From Allomyces macrogynus ATCC 38327 (taxonomy: Eukaryota > Blastocladiomycota > Blastocladiomycetes > Blastocladiales > Blastocladiaceae): a DNA stretch of 64,000 bases. The stretch is taken from positions 285,483 through 349,482 of the forward strand of contig GG745331.1 in the NCBI GenBank assembly GCA_000151295.1, in the 5' to 3' direction. The notes beneath the pieces were generated by a model that was not told where the DNA came from, searched no databases, and was given only the letters and a program-made list of their open reading frames with translations. A program made the translations under genes and the position numbers. Below are positions 35,609 through 48,491 of the stretch, one piece after another (the stretch's first letter is position 1; every line of letters begins with the position of its first letter).

Positions 35609-36576
35609 ATGTTCCGCACCTTGATCGCACACACGTCGCGGCTCGCCGCCGCACAGCCGATTGTCGTCCCTGCCGCCCAGCTGCCGCGCTTCGCTGCTCC
35701 CGTCCTCCCGCGGTTCGCCGCCGTGACGGCGCGGTCCAAGAGCACGGGTCCGTGATCCGTCTCTCCGCCATGGCCGCTCTTTGATCGCAGGATCTGATCC
35801 CCCGGTTGATGAAAGGAAGGTGTGACGCCCGCGCCCGACGCGCCCAAGAAGCCCAAGGTGCGGACTGTCGCGGAACCGAACCGACGCACACACGATACTT
35901 ACGCTCGTTCGTGCCAATTAGACCGCCTACCAGATCTACATGACCGACCAGCTCACCAACCACCGCCCCGCCGAGTACAATGCGCGCGAGTGGATGTCGG
36001 TTGCTGGGACCCGGTGGAAGACGCTCGACAGTACTGGTGCGTTGACGTGCCACGTTGGCGCTCGACCCTCGTGGCCGCGTTGCTGACGGCGTGCGCATCC
36101 CCCGTGGACAGAGAAGGCCCCGTTTGAGGCCAAGGCCGCGCAGCTCAAGGAGCAGTACGCACGCGACCTGGCCGCGTACGAGTCGACCTACACCGAGGCC
36201 GAAATCACAGCACAGAAGCTCGCGGCCGAAAAGGCCAAGGAGGAGAAGCTTGAGAAGAAGGTACGCGCGTGCGCCCCTCCTTCCACCTCCGACTGTCGCC
36301 CGGGGTTGGGACTCACACCGCAAATGCATGCGGTTCTAGCTCAAGCGCCAGGCCAAGGCCGACAAGGTCAAGCACCCGCTCAACGCCTGGCAGCTGTTCA
36401 TGATGGAGTACCGGTCGACGCTCTCGGACGTTCAGAAGAAGAAGGGCATGGCGCAGGTCGCCAAGTTGGCCGCAGCCGAGTGGAAGACCATGGACGAGAA
36501 CGCGCGCCTGCCGTATACGGATAAGGCCGCCGAACTGAAAGCCGCGTTTGAGGCCGAGCATGGCGCGCGTCAGTAA
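35609..36576 (+). CDS. Two-HMG-box mitochondrial DNA-packaging protein (TFAM/Abf2-like)
   Basis: Five exons (35609-35747, 35820-35857, 35922-36036, 36112-36260, 36340-36576) give 225 residues. The first ~46 residues are rich in Arg, Ala and Ser with no acidic residue, a mitochondrial presequence. HMG box 1 spans about 60-120 (TAYQIYMTDQ...WMSVAGTRWKTL). A Lys/Glu-rich helical linker follows. HMG box 2 spans about 158-225 (HPLNAWQLFMMEYRS...AAEWKTMDENARLPY). Presequence plus two boxes matches Abf2/TFAM, which bend and compact mtDNA. Exon 2 is only 38 nt; its acceptor (GGTTGATGAAAGGAAG) lacks a pyrimidine tract, but an in-frame TGA at 35810 rules out the stronger upstream CAG. Confidence 0.88.
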
Positions 36577-37079
36577 GATGAGCGTGGTACGCGCCGAGTC
36601 ATTGACGGGTTGGTGATCGTGGTGGAGGGGATATCCTTCCCTGCCCCACCAACGAGATTGGGTTGATTGTTGCTGGTGGGGGTAGCAGCCGAGGTGGGGG
36701 AGGAGGGTGGAAAGTGGAGTGTTGGGCCGTGTGAAGTCTTGATTTGATTTAGTTTTTGATTTTGGGCCTCTGGTGGATGGTTAGCGTGTGGGTGATTGTT
36801 GGTTGTATGAGGGCATCGTTGAGTCGCAATGATTTCTCATTTTACTCGCTTCATTCATTTCACGCAACCCTCGGCGAGGTTCGCGGCGAGAAACTAAGAC
36901 ACAAGGAGCTGGCTCGAATGGGCGACGGCCCACGACGACACGACACGAATAATAAGGAACAAAAATGAGCACGACGACTTGACTAAAAACATAAACCATG
37001 ATCACACAACCATCCACCCCCGCCAACTCGCGAAACAAAGACGACTAACTATACATGGCACCCGAATAAACCAACCGAC
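36577..37079. other. Convergent intergenic spacer
   Basis: This lies between the 3' ends of the HMG gene (+) and the GATA gene (-). It is GT-rich and then AT-rich, as expected for 3' UTRs. No gene is seen. Confidence 0.55.
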
Positions 37080-39656
37080 TTACGCCAGCGGGAACGTACG
37101 CCCCGCTCTCCCCTGCTGCTGCTGCCCTGGCCCCTGCTGTCCGTGCGGCATCGGCAACGGCGGCAATGGCGACGACGACGCGAGCATCGACGCAATCGAC
37201 GGCAGTGCACGCGATACAGGCGCCGCTGGGGGCGGCAGCAGCTGCTGTTGTCGCGGGGACGGCGCCGCCGATCCTGACCACGTGATCCCGCTCGCGCGCC
37301 GCGGCGCACTGGGACTGTCGAGGATCCGCGGCGACGGCGCAACGTGCTGCGGGTGCGGCAGCGGCACGTGCCCAGTTGCAGGATACGACGGCGGCGGCGG
37401 TGCGTACGAGCCTGGTGGTGGAGCAGCGTACGACGCGGTGACCGGTGGAGGTGGTGGCGGCGGAGCGTGCGCCGCGTCCCATTGCCGCAGTGACTCGACG
37501 GCGTCAAGGTACATGCGGTGCAGCTGGTCGGCGTGCGCAGCGAGCATCGCGCGGTGCGCGTGGACCATTTGGTCGGCGGGCCCTGGTGGCGGGACCGGCG
37601 TGGGGTCCGGCCGATAGACGGGTACCGGAGCGGCGGGAGCGGCGGGTGGGGGTGGTGGCGGGAGAGGAACGGCCGCCGCGGACGAAAATAACGGGTTAGG
37701 GGATGCGAGCGGCAACAAGGACGACGGTGGAGCGGGCGTCGGGACGGCTGGGCTCGGGATCGGCGCGTGCGCGTGCCGCGGAACTGACGGGTACGTGGAC
37801 GCGGATGGTGGCGGCGCAAGTGTTGGCACGTGCGGGGACGCGAGTGCCGACCGCACCGACGCGTGCTGCGCGACAACGACGGGACCGTGCCGCACGCCCG
37901 CGGATACGGATGCGGGCTCGATCACGTAAGGCGATGGGATCGCCGTGGCGGGTGGAGACGGCGCGACACTCAGGTGCGAGTGTTGTCGCGGCCGCGGGTC
38001 TGCCAGGGTCGGTGGGAAATGGCCCGCTGGTGGAGTCGTAACGTGCGGCGGGGACGGGAGCGCGGCAGCAACCGACGGGTAGTGCGCGACCGCAGGCGAG
38101 GAGGTCGAGTCGGTCGGGGAAAACAGGTGCTTACCGGGCTCGGCGGGTGCGACCGTCATGACTGGCGGTTGCGGATGGTGCACGATAATGCGCGACGGCC
38201 GCGCGTGCGAGAGCGCAAGCAGCGCGTCGATCCCTTCCGACTCGTTGGGCGTCGACGGTCCAAGTGCGGGCGAGACGGATGGTGTTCCGTCGTCAGTTCC
38301 GCTACCTCCGCCCATCGCACTCCCCGGCCGACTGCCGAGCAGAGCGATACGCACAGTCGCTCCCTGCGCGTCCACCGCGGCATCGAGCGCGGGCGTCGTC
38401 TCGACGTGCGCGCGCTTGGCTGGTCGCGGATCCGGTCCACGGTTCCCCGCTGGCAGCCGCTTGCGGCGCTTGATGACCGATTTCTTCATTTCGGGCGGCC
38501 TCTGCACGCCGTGCAGTTTCTGGTAGAGGCCGCACGCGTTGCAGATCGGGTTCCCTGCACGGTCGCGCCGCCACAATGGCGTCGTCGTGGTCCCGCAATT
38601 AAAGCAAACGACGGCGGGCTCGGTCGCGTGCAGACGCGTCTGGTTGAGCGTCGGGCATCCAGCACAGGCCTGGGTCCCGCCCTTGCCGTTGCACAGGTGG
38701 TCGGGGCCAGCGCACGGGTCCACGTCCCCCGTCGTCGGGTCGGTCGACGCGTTCGTCGTCATCGCAGACGCGTCGGGCGCGCGCGCTGGAGCCGCAGCAA
38801 CGGGCGTGGCCGCAGCAGTCGGTGTCGCGAGCGCGTACTGGTGCTCGTGCAAGTGCGCAGCGCGTTCGCTTGCGCTAATTGGGCGCTGCACGCCGTGGTT
38901 CTTGACAAACAGGCCTGTCGACAAAGGAAATGGAAGGAAGGGAAAGGAAGGGAACGGGGGCACATCATCCGAGATGAGATAAACGTGTCGTTGCGCACCA
39001 TTCGCGTCAGTCGAACGCCCGAGATGAAGAAATCAAATCATTTCACCCGAGTCGTGTGACGACTGGACAGACGTGCGCGCGCGTGCCGGTGTGAGGGCAT
39101 CACCATGCACCGATGCATGGTCGGGCAATTTTGATCCGCCCCACCGAGGCGAACATCAAAAAGATGAGGCACAGCATCGCGCGAGCGCGCTCGTATCAAT
39201 CGCGTCAAACAACCGACTGACTGGGTGCGTGGGGAGGCGTTGCGTTGAGAGCAGGAGATGGGAAGACGTACCACAGGCATTGCACAATGGTTCCTGGTCA
39301 GGGCCGCGGCGCCAGAGCGGTGTCGTCGTCGTCAGGCAGTTAGAACACCGCGTGCCGTGCTGCTGGGTCATGGGCGGCGTGATGGGGCCCGCAGGCAGCG
39401 CGGGGGACGGTGCAGGGGCAGCGTAGTCGGCAGCGAGCGACATCGTCGAGCAAGGGGCCGGAGCCAGTACGCGTAACGGTCGCGCAGAGTTGCTGCCGCT
39501 TGGCGTCCCCATCGAACTTGGCACAGCCGTCGTCGCAGCGGTGGCCGCGGTCACGGTCGTCGTCATCGTCGTCGTTGCTGCTTCGGACGCAGTGCCCGCG
39601 TCGGTGGCAGGCCCATCGGGCTGGGCACGAAGTGGCGAAAGTGGCGATGCGGACAT
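37080..39656 (-). CDS. Iron-responsive-type GATA transcription factor with two zinc fingers (Fep1/SreA/Urbs1 family)
   Basis: Two exons (39656-39272 and 38914-37080) give 739 residues. Zinc finger 1 (CSNC-X17-CNAC, about 104-128) ends at the splice junction, which restores the [16 protein letters not shown] continuation. Finger 2 (CFNC-X17-CNAC) lies about 100 residues later and is followed by [18 protein letters not shown] and the basic KRRKRLP. Between them is a cysteine-rich segment, CAGPDHLC...[12 protein letters not shown]. Two fingers around this Cys block are the hallmark of fungal repressors of iron uptake and siderophore genes, where the cysteines bind iron. The C-terminal half is Pro/Ala/Gly-rich with a short helical [20 protein letters not shown] region. 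The 357-nt intron is far longer than its neighbours. Confidence 0.9.
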
Positions 39657-40723
39657 GATGGCGGGTGACGAGCAACGTGGCAAAGAGGCCCGAAGTCGAG
39701 CCGCGTGGATGCTTGGCAGAGGCACCAGGTTGGCGGACGGGCTCGACGCGATCAGGGACCCACTGTCCACCCGGAAACGGGTGCGATAACAAAGGGACTG
39801 GCTCGCGATGCACGCGAGAATACTCGTCGAAGTGGAGCGCGCGCGAGCAAGCACAACGTTGGGTGTGGAGGCTCGGCCGAGAGAGAGCCAGCTTGAACCA
39901 AGGCACGTTTACGACCACCTTGAGCTGGCAACCAAATGGTCTGGTCGTGGTCGTTTCTTGGTCGCGACTTGGGAGCGTCGCGGGGCACAGCAACAAACGG
40001 CTGGCAGTTTACGCGCTGATGACAATCGCTTGAACGTGAATACTTGAGCAGCTTGGTTTGGCGGGCGAATGATGGGTCATTCGGCATGCATTGATGACCA
40101 CGTTGGGCAAGGCAGAGGCCGGTCGCTTGGATCTCGCGATTATTGCAGATGAGTCGGGGGCGGGCAGGCGCGTCTCCGGGTGGCCATGCGGGCCCGTGCC
40201 GGTGCGGGACGCTCTTGGGCGCGAGGCAGTCTTGTCGAGAACAGTTACGGTGCACACGCGGTGCACCACCCAGGCAGCCAAAAGAGAGAAAGAGTTGCCC
40301 GCCTTTCCGGCAGGCGTCAAAAAAACCCGAATTACTGAGATTGCGATCAGCGATATCGGCTGATTCATCGGGTTGGCCTTGATAACGTGATCAAGTGCAG
40401 GCGGTGTCACTGTTTCGCTGCTCGGACCCCTTCATTTCGCACCGTTCCGGGGCCGCCCGCCCTGCCCTCAAACTGCCCCCAGCCTCCGGGTCACTGCCCT
40501 GGGCCCTGGAACGTCATGTGCAGTGGCTGCCCCTAGGTGGCGACGGCGACGACCTGGTCGCTCCAGAACAATCGCAACCGACGATCAAAAATCGATTTGC
40601 GTTTTGACGACGACGACTTCCCGCTCCAAAGACGACTCCCGACACGCTCCAACTTGGTGCACTCGGCTCCGAGCTGCACGTCTGCAAGATACCCGGCCGC
40701 TGCTCGTCGCCAGCTGTGCACCC
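39657..40723. promoter_or_regulatory. Divergent promoter region, GATA factor / AWS-SET gene
   Basis: About 1.07 kb separates two opposite start codons. If the GATA factor regulates itself, GATA sites here would be expected; a few GATAA/TTATC-like strings occur, but no more than I would expect by chance. No gene is seen. Confidence 0.4.
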
Positions 40724-42775
40724 ATGTCCAAGTCGTCGGCGCCGGTGCCAGCCAGAAATGGCAGTCGCAAGTATGGCGGGCGCTGGGAATACGTTCCGCT
40801 CGACGCACCGTCGCCGCCAACGACTCGCGCCGAAAAAATTCGCCACTTCTTCCGCTACTCGCCGATTCCAGGCGTGCCCTCGGACGGCGACGACAATGAC
40901 GACGACGACGACGACGACGCCAGCAATGCCAGTCACTCGAGCGCCTCCTCGATTCCGGCCTGGATGAACCTGAGAAACTGGAACCCGACCGTCCTGTCGC
41001 CCGCCGAAGTCGCCATGGGCAGGTGGCTCGAGCAGCGCCATGCCGCGCAACTCGCGCGGAGCGCCGTCCGGAAACGCGTTGCCAAGCGCAAGCGCTTGCC
41101 CGTGCGACCGCCGCCGCCGCCGCGACGCGTGTCGGGTAACGACTCGGACTCGACCCTGTCAACAGCCGACGACTCGGGCTCGGACGATGACCGCTCATCG
41201 CACCGCACTGCGTCGCGCGCCGGGTCAGCGTCCCTCCTGCCCGTTCCGGACACGTGGCGCAAATGCATCAAGCTGCACACGACCGCCGACGGCGTCGTCT
41301 GGCTGCACATGCGCGGCACGCGCGCCAACGAGTCGCTCACCGACCCGGACGAACCAAGGCCCGCTCACATTCTCGACTGTGGCCTCTTTGCCGAGTCGTT
41401 GCCGTGCCTGCCCGTCCCGCCCAACTTGCCGGAACGGCCCGGGTGGCGCGTCGTCGCCGTGGCCAAGGACCATTTGCTGCCGCTGCCGCTGCCGCTGCCG
41501 GGGCCGTACAGGTGGCTGTTCGAGCAGCGTGATTTTGTGTTACCGCCAGCATTGCTCGCTGTCGGGAACCACTTGAAGCGCATGCGCAAGAACAAGGAAA
41601 AGTGGACACCAATTACCAAGAGTACGCTTTTGTTCTCGCAGAGAACCGGGGGATTTGTTGCTGATTTTATGGCTCGCTGGCTCGCACGCACTACATTGTC
41701 AATTTCTGCCAGATCGATTTGTGTCGCGCCCGCGCATCAGGCGCTACGAGCATCACCCGTGCTCGTGCCCCAAGGGCAGCAAGTGCGGCCCGCTGTGCCT
41801 TAACCGGTGCATGTACATTGAGTGCGAGCCCGACACGTGCCCAGCTGGCAAGTCGTGCACCAACCAGCGGTTCCAAAAGGGCGAGCATGTGGAAGGGCTG
41901 GAAGTGCGTGAGGTACGATCGTTGCCGCTCACGATGTCTGGCCCACACTGCATCACTGACAACCCGTTTTCTTCTGCCACTACCAGACGGAAAACCGCGG
42001 CAAGGGCATCTTCACGACGGTGCCGATCGCCAAAGACGCGCTGATCCTCGAGTACACGGGCGAGATCATTGACGAAAAGACGTGCCACGCGCGCATGGAC
42101 GTGACCTATGCGCAGGCGCGCCATTTTTACTTTCTGTGTGTCGGCAACGGCGATATCATAGACGGCACGCGGTACGGGTCGATTGCGCGGTTTATCAACC
42201 ACTCGTGCGCGCCCAATTGCCGCGTCGAGGCCTGGACCGTGAATGGCGACGTGTGCATGGGCATTTTTGCCGACGAAGATATCGCGCCCGGGTCCGAACT
42301 GTTCTACGACTACAATTTCGAAGACTTCAATGCGCGGCACCGCCAGTATTGCTTTTGCGGCGCCGAAGAGTGTCGCGGGATGCTGGGTGAGCGCCGTGAG
42401 CCGGTCGAGCCGAGGGTACGTCATGGTCGGGATTGCTTGTTTCTGTGGGCTGCTGTGGTCTGACTCTCGTCATTTTGCGACGTCATAGGTCGTTCTCCGC
42501 TCTGTTGTGGACCGGCGCATGCACGCCGGGGCCGATCTTCGCAGCTTGCTCAAGTCCAAAAAGACGCTGGCTAATGTCAAGGAATCGCGTCTTTTCCTGA
42601 TTCGCAACCTGGAAACAGTCGCTGCCGCTGTACGCAGCATCCTTTCCCGAGCGTGCCTCACATGCTCGTCATCATCACTGACGTTTGCCACTTCGCTTAG
42701 GCCAGGCGCAGCAAACCCGACATGGAACGGCCAGCATCGGCGCGGTCTGACCGGGCCAAGTTGGCCAATGCATGA
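40724..42775 (+). CDS. AWS-SET-post-SET histone lysine methyltransferase (H3K36 group)
   Basis: Five exons (40724-41621, 41713-41912, 41987-42415, 42489-42629, 42701-42775) give 580 residues. The first ~300 residues are unlike known readers: a basic start, an Asp run, and a folded-looking PDTWRKCIKLHTTADGVVW segment. The AWS zinc motif follows (about 310-365: CSCPKGSKCGPLCLNRCMYIEC...CPAGKSCTNQRFQ). The SET domain starts at RGKGIFTTVPIAKD, contains GSIARFINHSCAPNC and SELFYDYNF, and ends in the post-SET CFCGAEECRG. AWS plus SET plus post-SET defines the NSD/ASH1/SETD2 group, which usually methylates H3K36 in chromatin. No PHD, PWWP, bromo or WW domain is visible. The ATG at 40724 is preferred over an in-frame GTG upstream. 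The last two exons encode a basic tail. Confidence 0.92.
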
Positions 42776-42885
42776 TGATTTAAAAAGTCCTAATGCATTA
42801 CCGATTTTGAATTTTTTTTTTTTTGGACGAGAAGACCCCTTCACGGTGCTCCATCTCAGTCACCCCCGATCCAGTCCGTCCGTCG
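42776..42885. other. Short convergent 3' spacer with T run
   Basis: Only ~110 bp separates the stops of the SET gene (+) and the Munc13-like gene (-). It contains a 13-T run at about 42812-42824 between lower-GC flanks, likely used in 3'-end formation on one strand. Their 3' UTRs probably overlap. Confidence 0.6.
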
Positions 42886-45800
42886 TCATACTGCTGCTCC
42901 TGCACCGCCTGCTGCTGCTGCCACCGCCGCTGCGGGTGTGCCGCGCACCTGGTTCCAGACCTTATCCTCGTGCCGCTTGACAAAGTCGAGTTCGTCAACA
43001 CTGCTGCGCAGTTTCAAGATGGCGAGAATCTCGGTACACCCCTGGTCGCCCTCGAACCGGTCCATCAATTCGCGGCTCGGTAACGGGTAAATCTCAATCA
43101 GCTTGAGCAGCCGCTTGTACTCGTCAACGTTATCAAAGTGCTTGAGCGCGAGCATGTCGCCGTCGCCGTACAGGAACACTTTCACCGTCTCGAGCACGTT
43201 CACGAGCACCGTCAGTTGCTTGATGGTCAGTCCGGGCCGCGAGGTCGAGAGGATCAGCTGGGTTTCGAAGGCAACGTTCACGTCGCGCCACAGTTTCTTG
43301 ATGTACTGCTTCATCAGGTCCTCGTAGAGATGGTTCGACAGAAAACCGAGCTCGTCGCCGATTTGGTCGAATACGGCATTGAGTTCCTGGGCGATCCCGT
43401 CGTCTGTAATCAGCAGGTTTGGGTCGCTGCGGAAAACAACGGCCGCGCCGGGCTCGCGCAAAATCTTGCGGTCGTACTGCTCAAGGAGTCGTTCGGTCTC
43501 GCGCATGAGGAGCGGGATCACGAGCTACAACATCGCGAGCAAACGTCGGCAGGAAGTTAGCGTACGGCCATCGACATCTCACCAATCGCGACATGCGCAC
43601 GCACCTGTGTGAACAACGCGTCCTGAATCGTGCGCTTGAGCTGGCGGAACGTGCGCAGAAAGTAAAACTCGATATCGTTGTCCTTGTCGCCGCACTTTTT
43701 GATGCGTACGGCAATCTTGCCGAGACCCGTCAAGTCGGCCGTGAGCTCGTGCCAATCACAGTCTTCGACGTCCGGGCCAACGTGCACGAGCGCTTTACTC
43801 ACGACCAAGTCGGCGAGCGCGTTCGCGTAGTGCAGTTCGACGCCCATGGCCTCGACGCCGGGTGCGGCAATCGCAACGTCGGTCAACTGGCCAATACTGA
43901 GTCGCGCGACGACGACGTCGGTCTTGGCGTTGGTGAGCGCGACGTACGCCGCCGAAGTGAGACCAAAGACACGCGGGCTAAGCGGGAACTGCACGAGCGC
44001 CTTAGCCTCAAAGAAGCCCGTGATGCCAGTGGGCGACGTTGGACTCGTCGGGGTTGTTGGTGATGCCGACGAGCGCGACTGCAGGACTTGTTGTAGGCTG
44101 TCGACGTCCATGGCCTGCATGAGATCGTCGAGCTGCGCGCGCGCTGTCTCGACGTTGTTGATTTGCACGCAGACCTGCAAATCAGCGAAGGGAGTGCGAC
44201 GTTAGATTCCGTCCCGCCAGAGCACGGCAACATGCAAACCCCCACGAACTTTGCACTTGAGCGCCTCGCGCTTGGCCTTGACCTCGGCCTCGTCCGGCTC
44301 CTCCTCCTCCACGGGCCCGGCCAGCTCCGGAGGCCTGGCCGTCAGCATGGCCATGGTTGCTTCCACGGGCCCGGCCGGCTCTGGAGGCTTGGCCGTCAGC
44401 ATGGCCATGGTCGATTCGATCAGGAGGCGGACGCGCTCGCCGTACAAGTCGACCGACGAGCAGTAGAGCCGCACGAGCCGCATCATGAACTTGGCGCGAA
44501 AGTACTCGTCGGGCCACTGCAGCTTCTTGAGCCAGTCGGAGGTTTGGTGGAAGAACGAGAACATGTCGAGCACCGACGACGAGTGCAGGACAACGTCGGA
44601 AACGGCCGTGAACTAGTTGACGTGGAAGGAAGTGCATCAGAGAGAGGCCGTTGGGGATTTTCGGGAAAAGTAAAGAGAAACACACGTCATCAAGCTTGAT
44701 GGCGTTGATGATGATATCCTTGCCCTTGAGTCCGGTCATTTCCAGGAACAGGAACACGTAGGGCGCGAACCACGACGAGACCTGGATGTAGTCGTTCAAT
44801 CTGTCGGGTTAAAAACAAGTCAGTTCGTGAGCAGTGCAGGTGGAGAAGGTGCAGCACGTCGAGACACGCACGACGGGTACGGGTTGACTTTCTCCTGCAC
44901 GACCTTGACCATTTCGTAGAGCGTGAACACGAGCGGGCTCGGCAGCTGCTTTTGCTCCTTCCAGCACCGTCGCCCAATCTGCGAAATGTAGTCCATTTCG
45001 AGCCCGACATACTTGAGGTAGATCTCGAGCGTCGTCTCGACGTGGTCCAAGTGGTGTCTAGGGGCAAGCGGGAGCGTTCGAGTGGCGGTTAGTGCCCTCG
45101 GTCGGCGCAACGAAAAACGGCAATGCAAAAGGAAATGATGCCCACCCACCGTTGAAACGACTTGGCAAAGTAGGACCGCTCGTTGGTGATCTCGTCCATG
45201 AGCAGCTTGACCATTTCGAGCACGCGGCCAAAATGGTTGGCTGTGACGGGCGTCGAGAGCGCGTGCAGGATCTGGAACCGCTGAATCGCGCCAATCTGCA
45301 CCATGGTCCGCAATTCCTCGTCCCACGCCTTGATGTCGGGTCGCTCGGCCAAGAATTGCGTGTTCCCGTAAATAAACCTCAAAACGTTGAGCGACTGGTC
45401 GAGCTCGTTCTCGGGCATGTTGCACGGGAATACTTGCCGGTAGTTGATCACGTTGAACCGGAAAATGCGCTCCATGGCCGTGAGCAGCTTGACCCACCGC
45501 GCCTGCTCGCTGCGCGACATAACAAAGGCCTTGGCCGCGTCCGCGTCGGCGACCGTCTGGAACGCGAGAAACAGCGGCTGCAGCGTGATGCTCGACTTGG
45601 CGTACTTGGGCAGCAGTAGTTCAACGAGCATCAGGAACCGCGATGCGTCGCTCACACCCCATCGCAGCGCGTAGACGTAGAGCAGCGCGTCCGAGAGCCG
45701 CGATAGCGTGTTCTCGCCGTTTTGACCCATGCCGTAGGCGTTGTCGAGGTCGAGGCACTTTTCGAGCAGCATGCGGTAGGCGTCCTCGTGGTCGATCTTG

Positions 45801-47743
45801 TCGTCAAACACGGGCTCGGCGGCGGATCGGATGACCTAGAAGAGGTACGGTGATTAGGAACGACCTCGTCGAGTCATAGTCTCCGACGGCGCTCATCGTA
45901 CCAGTTCGGCCTTGCCGAGATTGACCGTCTCCGTACCGCCCTTGTAAGTGACCGCCTTGGTCCCGAGATACGCGGACCCTTTGGTCTTACCCACGGCGTC
46001 CTTGTCATTCCACAGAGCAAACTCGAGCGTATCACCAGCCCTAATCACGATCGCCCACTCCCCACAGTCAGCCACTCGAATTCGATCACGATCCGCGAAG
46101 ACATCCAAGAAAGAGAAACGTACGCGACGTGCCAGCCGTCGTCGGACCTAAACGCGAGCTGCCCGTTGATGTGCAAGAATAGGGTATTGACGTCCAGGCT
46201 CTTGGGCGTAATATGCACGTGGAACTTGGGCTGCTTGGCGAGCATCCCGGTGAACAGCGTCTCGAGCTCGCGCACTTTTTCTGTCTCGCTGTCGAGCCAC
46301 ATGCGGAAATCAAACTCGTTCGCGTACCGCTCGGCATTTGTCACATCCGATGCGAGTACCTCGAGCCGTTTCTTAAGTGCACGAACACCCATCCGCAACG
46401 CGTGTGCCTGGTGCGCGTCCACGAGCTTGCGGTGCTCCTGCACGTTCCACGCGAAAATCGACTTGATCCACTCGAGCAGACCCTGCGAGTCGAGCTTGGA
46501 GCTCTGTGCCCAGGCAATCGTCTCGGATGCCGTGCGCTCGAGCTTGTTCTCGCCGTCAGTCACTTCGCGCACGAGCTTTTCGAAGTACTGGTAGCAAAAC
46601 TTTTCCTTGGCCTCGGCGTTCTTGGGTTTTTCCTTGGGTGGCATGTTCTCCTTGACCGTTTTCATGAACACGCGAATCAGGTCGTAGATGCGCCGGCCCT
46701 CGAGTCGCTTGCCGGCCTTTTCGAGCACGTTGTCGTAGAAGTTGCCGAGACATTGGCCGAGCAGCTCCTCCTCGGGGTACATTTTGGTGCGCTTTTGCAG
46801 CTGGTGCAGGACTGTCTTGGCGCGCCGCTTGAACTCGGAGACGATGATGGCGCTGACGCGCATTCGGAGAATCTGGACAGAGCGAAAGCATCCCGTGGTC
46901 AGTGCCGTCCTCCGGAAGCAATCACGGCGAGAGGTCAGCGTTGGCGCACATACGTCCTCGGGCAGGTCAAACGGAATGTCGGTCATGGCCGAGTCGGTTG
47001 CGGCGAGCAAGTCGTCGTCCTTTTTCTTTTCCTTCTTCTTTTTCTTGAGCCCGAACCGACTCTTCTTCTCCTTGCCTTTGGTCGCGAGATTGTCCTCAGA
47101 GTGGTCGGGCGAGTCGCCGTCCTCCTCTTCTTCCTCGGCGCCCTCGAACGGGAACGGGAGCAGGGCCGTGTGAACGGCACACTCGTAGACGGCGCGCTAT
47201 CAGCCGCATCATCGGTAGGTGAGTGGCGGCGCCAGCGAATTCCACACGGTGGAGAGGGGAGCGCACCTTGTCGACGTGCACCTCGCGCGTAAACTCGTCC
47301 TTGAAGTCGAACGTGTCACGCGTCGCATCGTAAAGGTTGACGTTCGACTGTGACAAGCCGAGTTGCGTCAGTTTGTGACCATGCGCTCGTAAATTGCGAC
47401 CGCTCACGGTACCTCCAAAATGTATCGCGGCAGCTTGAGGTTCTCCTTGCGGTTGAGCTGGAACTGGTTTTGCTCAATGTTGCGCACGGCTTCGGCAATG
47501 CGCATCAGCTTGTGCGTGCCGTGTCGCCGCACGTACTTGCGAACGCTACGCGCCATGGGGCCAAGCGGAGCGCGATCAGCGACTCCGTAAACGACCGCAG
47601 AGGAGCGCGGAGCAGAGGGGGAACAGACAAACGAACATCTCCCAGAGCTCCTGCGGCGTCTTTTTGGTGCCAAACACCTTGCGCTTCACTTTGAGCCCGC
47701 CGCCAAAGAGCAGCGTCTCGGTGCTGCGGTACTGCGACGGCAT
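42886..47743 (-). CDS. Munc13-like protein (MUN/MHD domains with C2-like segments)
   Basis: Twelve exons give 1349 residues: 47743-47637, 47545-47413, 47347-47267, 47196-46954, 46872-46124, 46040-45902, 45835-45150, 45057-44872, 44800-44686, 44612-44250, 44174-43566, 43524-42886. All junctions keep frame. The N-terminal part is basic with a Lys-rich KKKKKEKKK run. A beta-rich, C2-like part lies near PKSLDVNTLFLHINGQLAF and DTLEFALWNDKDAVG. The middle is long and helical (MHD1-like: LLERCL-type helices, WKEQKQLPSPLVF, WPDEYFRAKFMMRLVRL). A second C2-like stretch begins VCVQINNVETARAQL. The last exon is MHD2-like (LYEDLMKQYIKKLWRDVN). Proteins of this kind tether vesicles and promote SNARE assembly in exocytosis and septation (fission yeast Ync13 is the closest idea). 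A 54-bp tandem duplication lies in exon 10. Confidence 0.85.
44308..44415 (-). repeat. 54-bp in-frame tandem duplication in the Munc13-like gene
   Basis: Two copies, 44308-44361 and 44362-44415, differ at only a few bases. They encode two 18-residue units of the form TMAMLTA(K/R)PPE(P/L)AGPVE in a loop between helices. The high identity suggests a recent duplication. Confidence 0.9.
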
Positions 47744-48491
47744 GGTGGCAGCGTCGTGGCACGCACGCGGCGCGAGGTCGGCGAGCGGCGAAGAAACAGG
47801 CGGCTACGGGCACCGCGTCCAGCGCGGGCTCGATGCGGAAAGTGGGTTGGGTTCGGCAGGCTGGCGCAGCTTGGCACTGCAGTTTTGCCAGGGTGAGGCC
47901 CCCTTGTCGGATCAGCGGGTCGCTCCGGCCGCGGCCAAAGCGCTCAAGGTCGAAGTAGCGTGGAGGGAGGGTCGAGGATTGGCCGGTGTCTTGCAGCAGG
48001 GCGCGGGATTGCGACGCGTGGATGAGTGTCGGCAGAGGACGGCCGGCCTTGAGTCGAGACACATTCCAGGCTGCAATTGCAGGAAGGTCCCCTGGCGCTA
48101 CGGCGCCTGGTGAGCTGGCTCAGGGAACGGCTGCTGGTTGGTGGTGTGCGCGTAGCAAGAGAAGAGAAGCAGAGCCAGAATCGGGCCGCCAGAGAAGCTG
48201 AATCGGTGATTTTGCTCGAGTATACATCATGTGACCGCGTTTTACGAGCGTTTGATCATTCTCGGCTGCAAGTTGCAACACATATCTTCTCCGCTCTCCA
48301 ACAGCCCCGACACGGCCCTCCACTACCTCCCGAGCGAGGCTGCACCCCGGCCCGCCTGCTGCAACGGCACCCGATCGTGCGCCGAATCACGCCTGGCCAA
48401 CGCGCCGCCGTCCGCACCGCCGACCCGAGCTCAACTGCGCGGCCCTCTGCACGTTTTCCATGCTTTTCAACAGCCAGGAGCCACCACCACG
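47744..48491. promoter_or_regulatory. Divergent promoter region, Munc13-like / four-helix membrane protein
   Basis: This 748-bp spacer separates opposite start codons. No known element or gene is seen. Confidence 0.45.
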
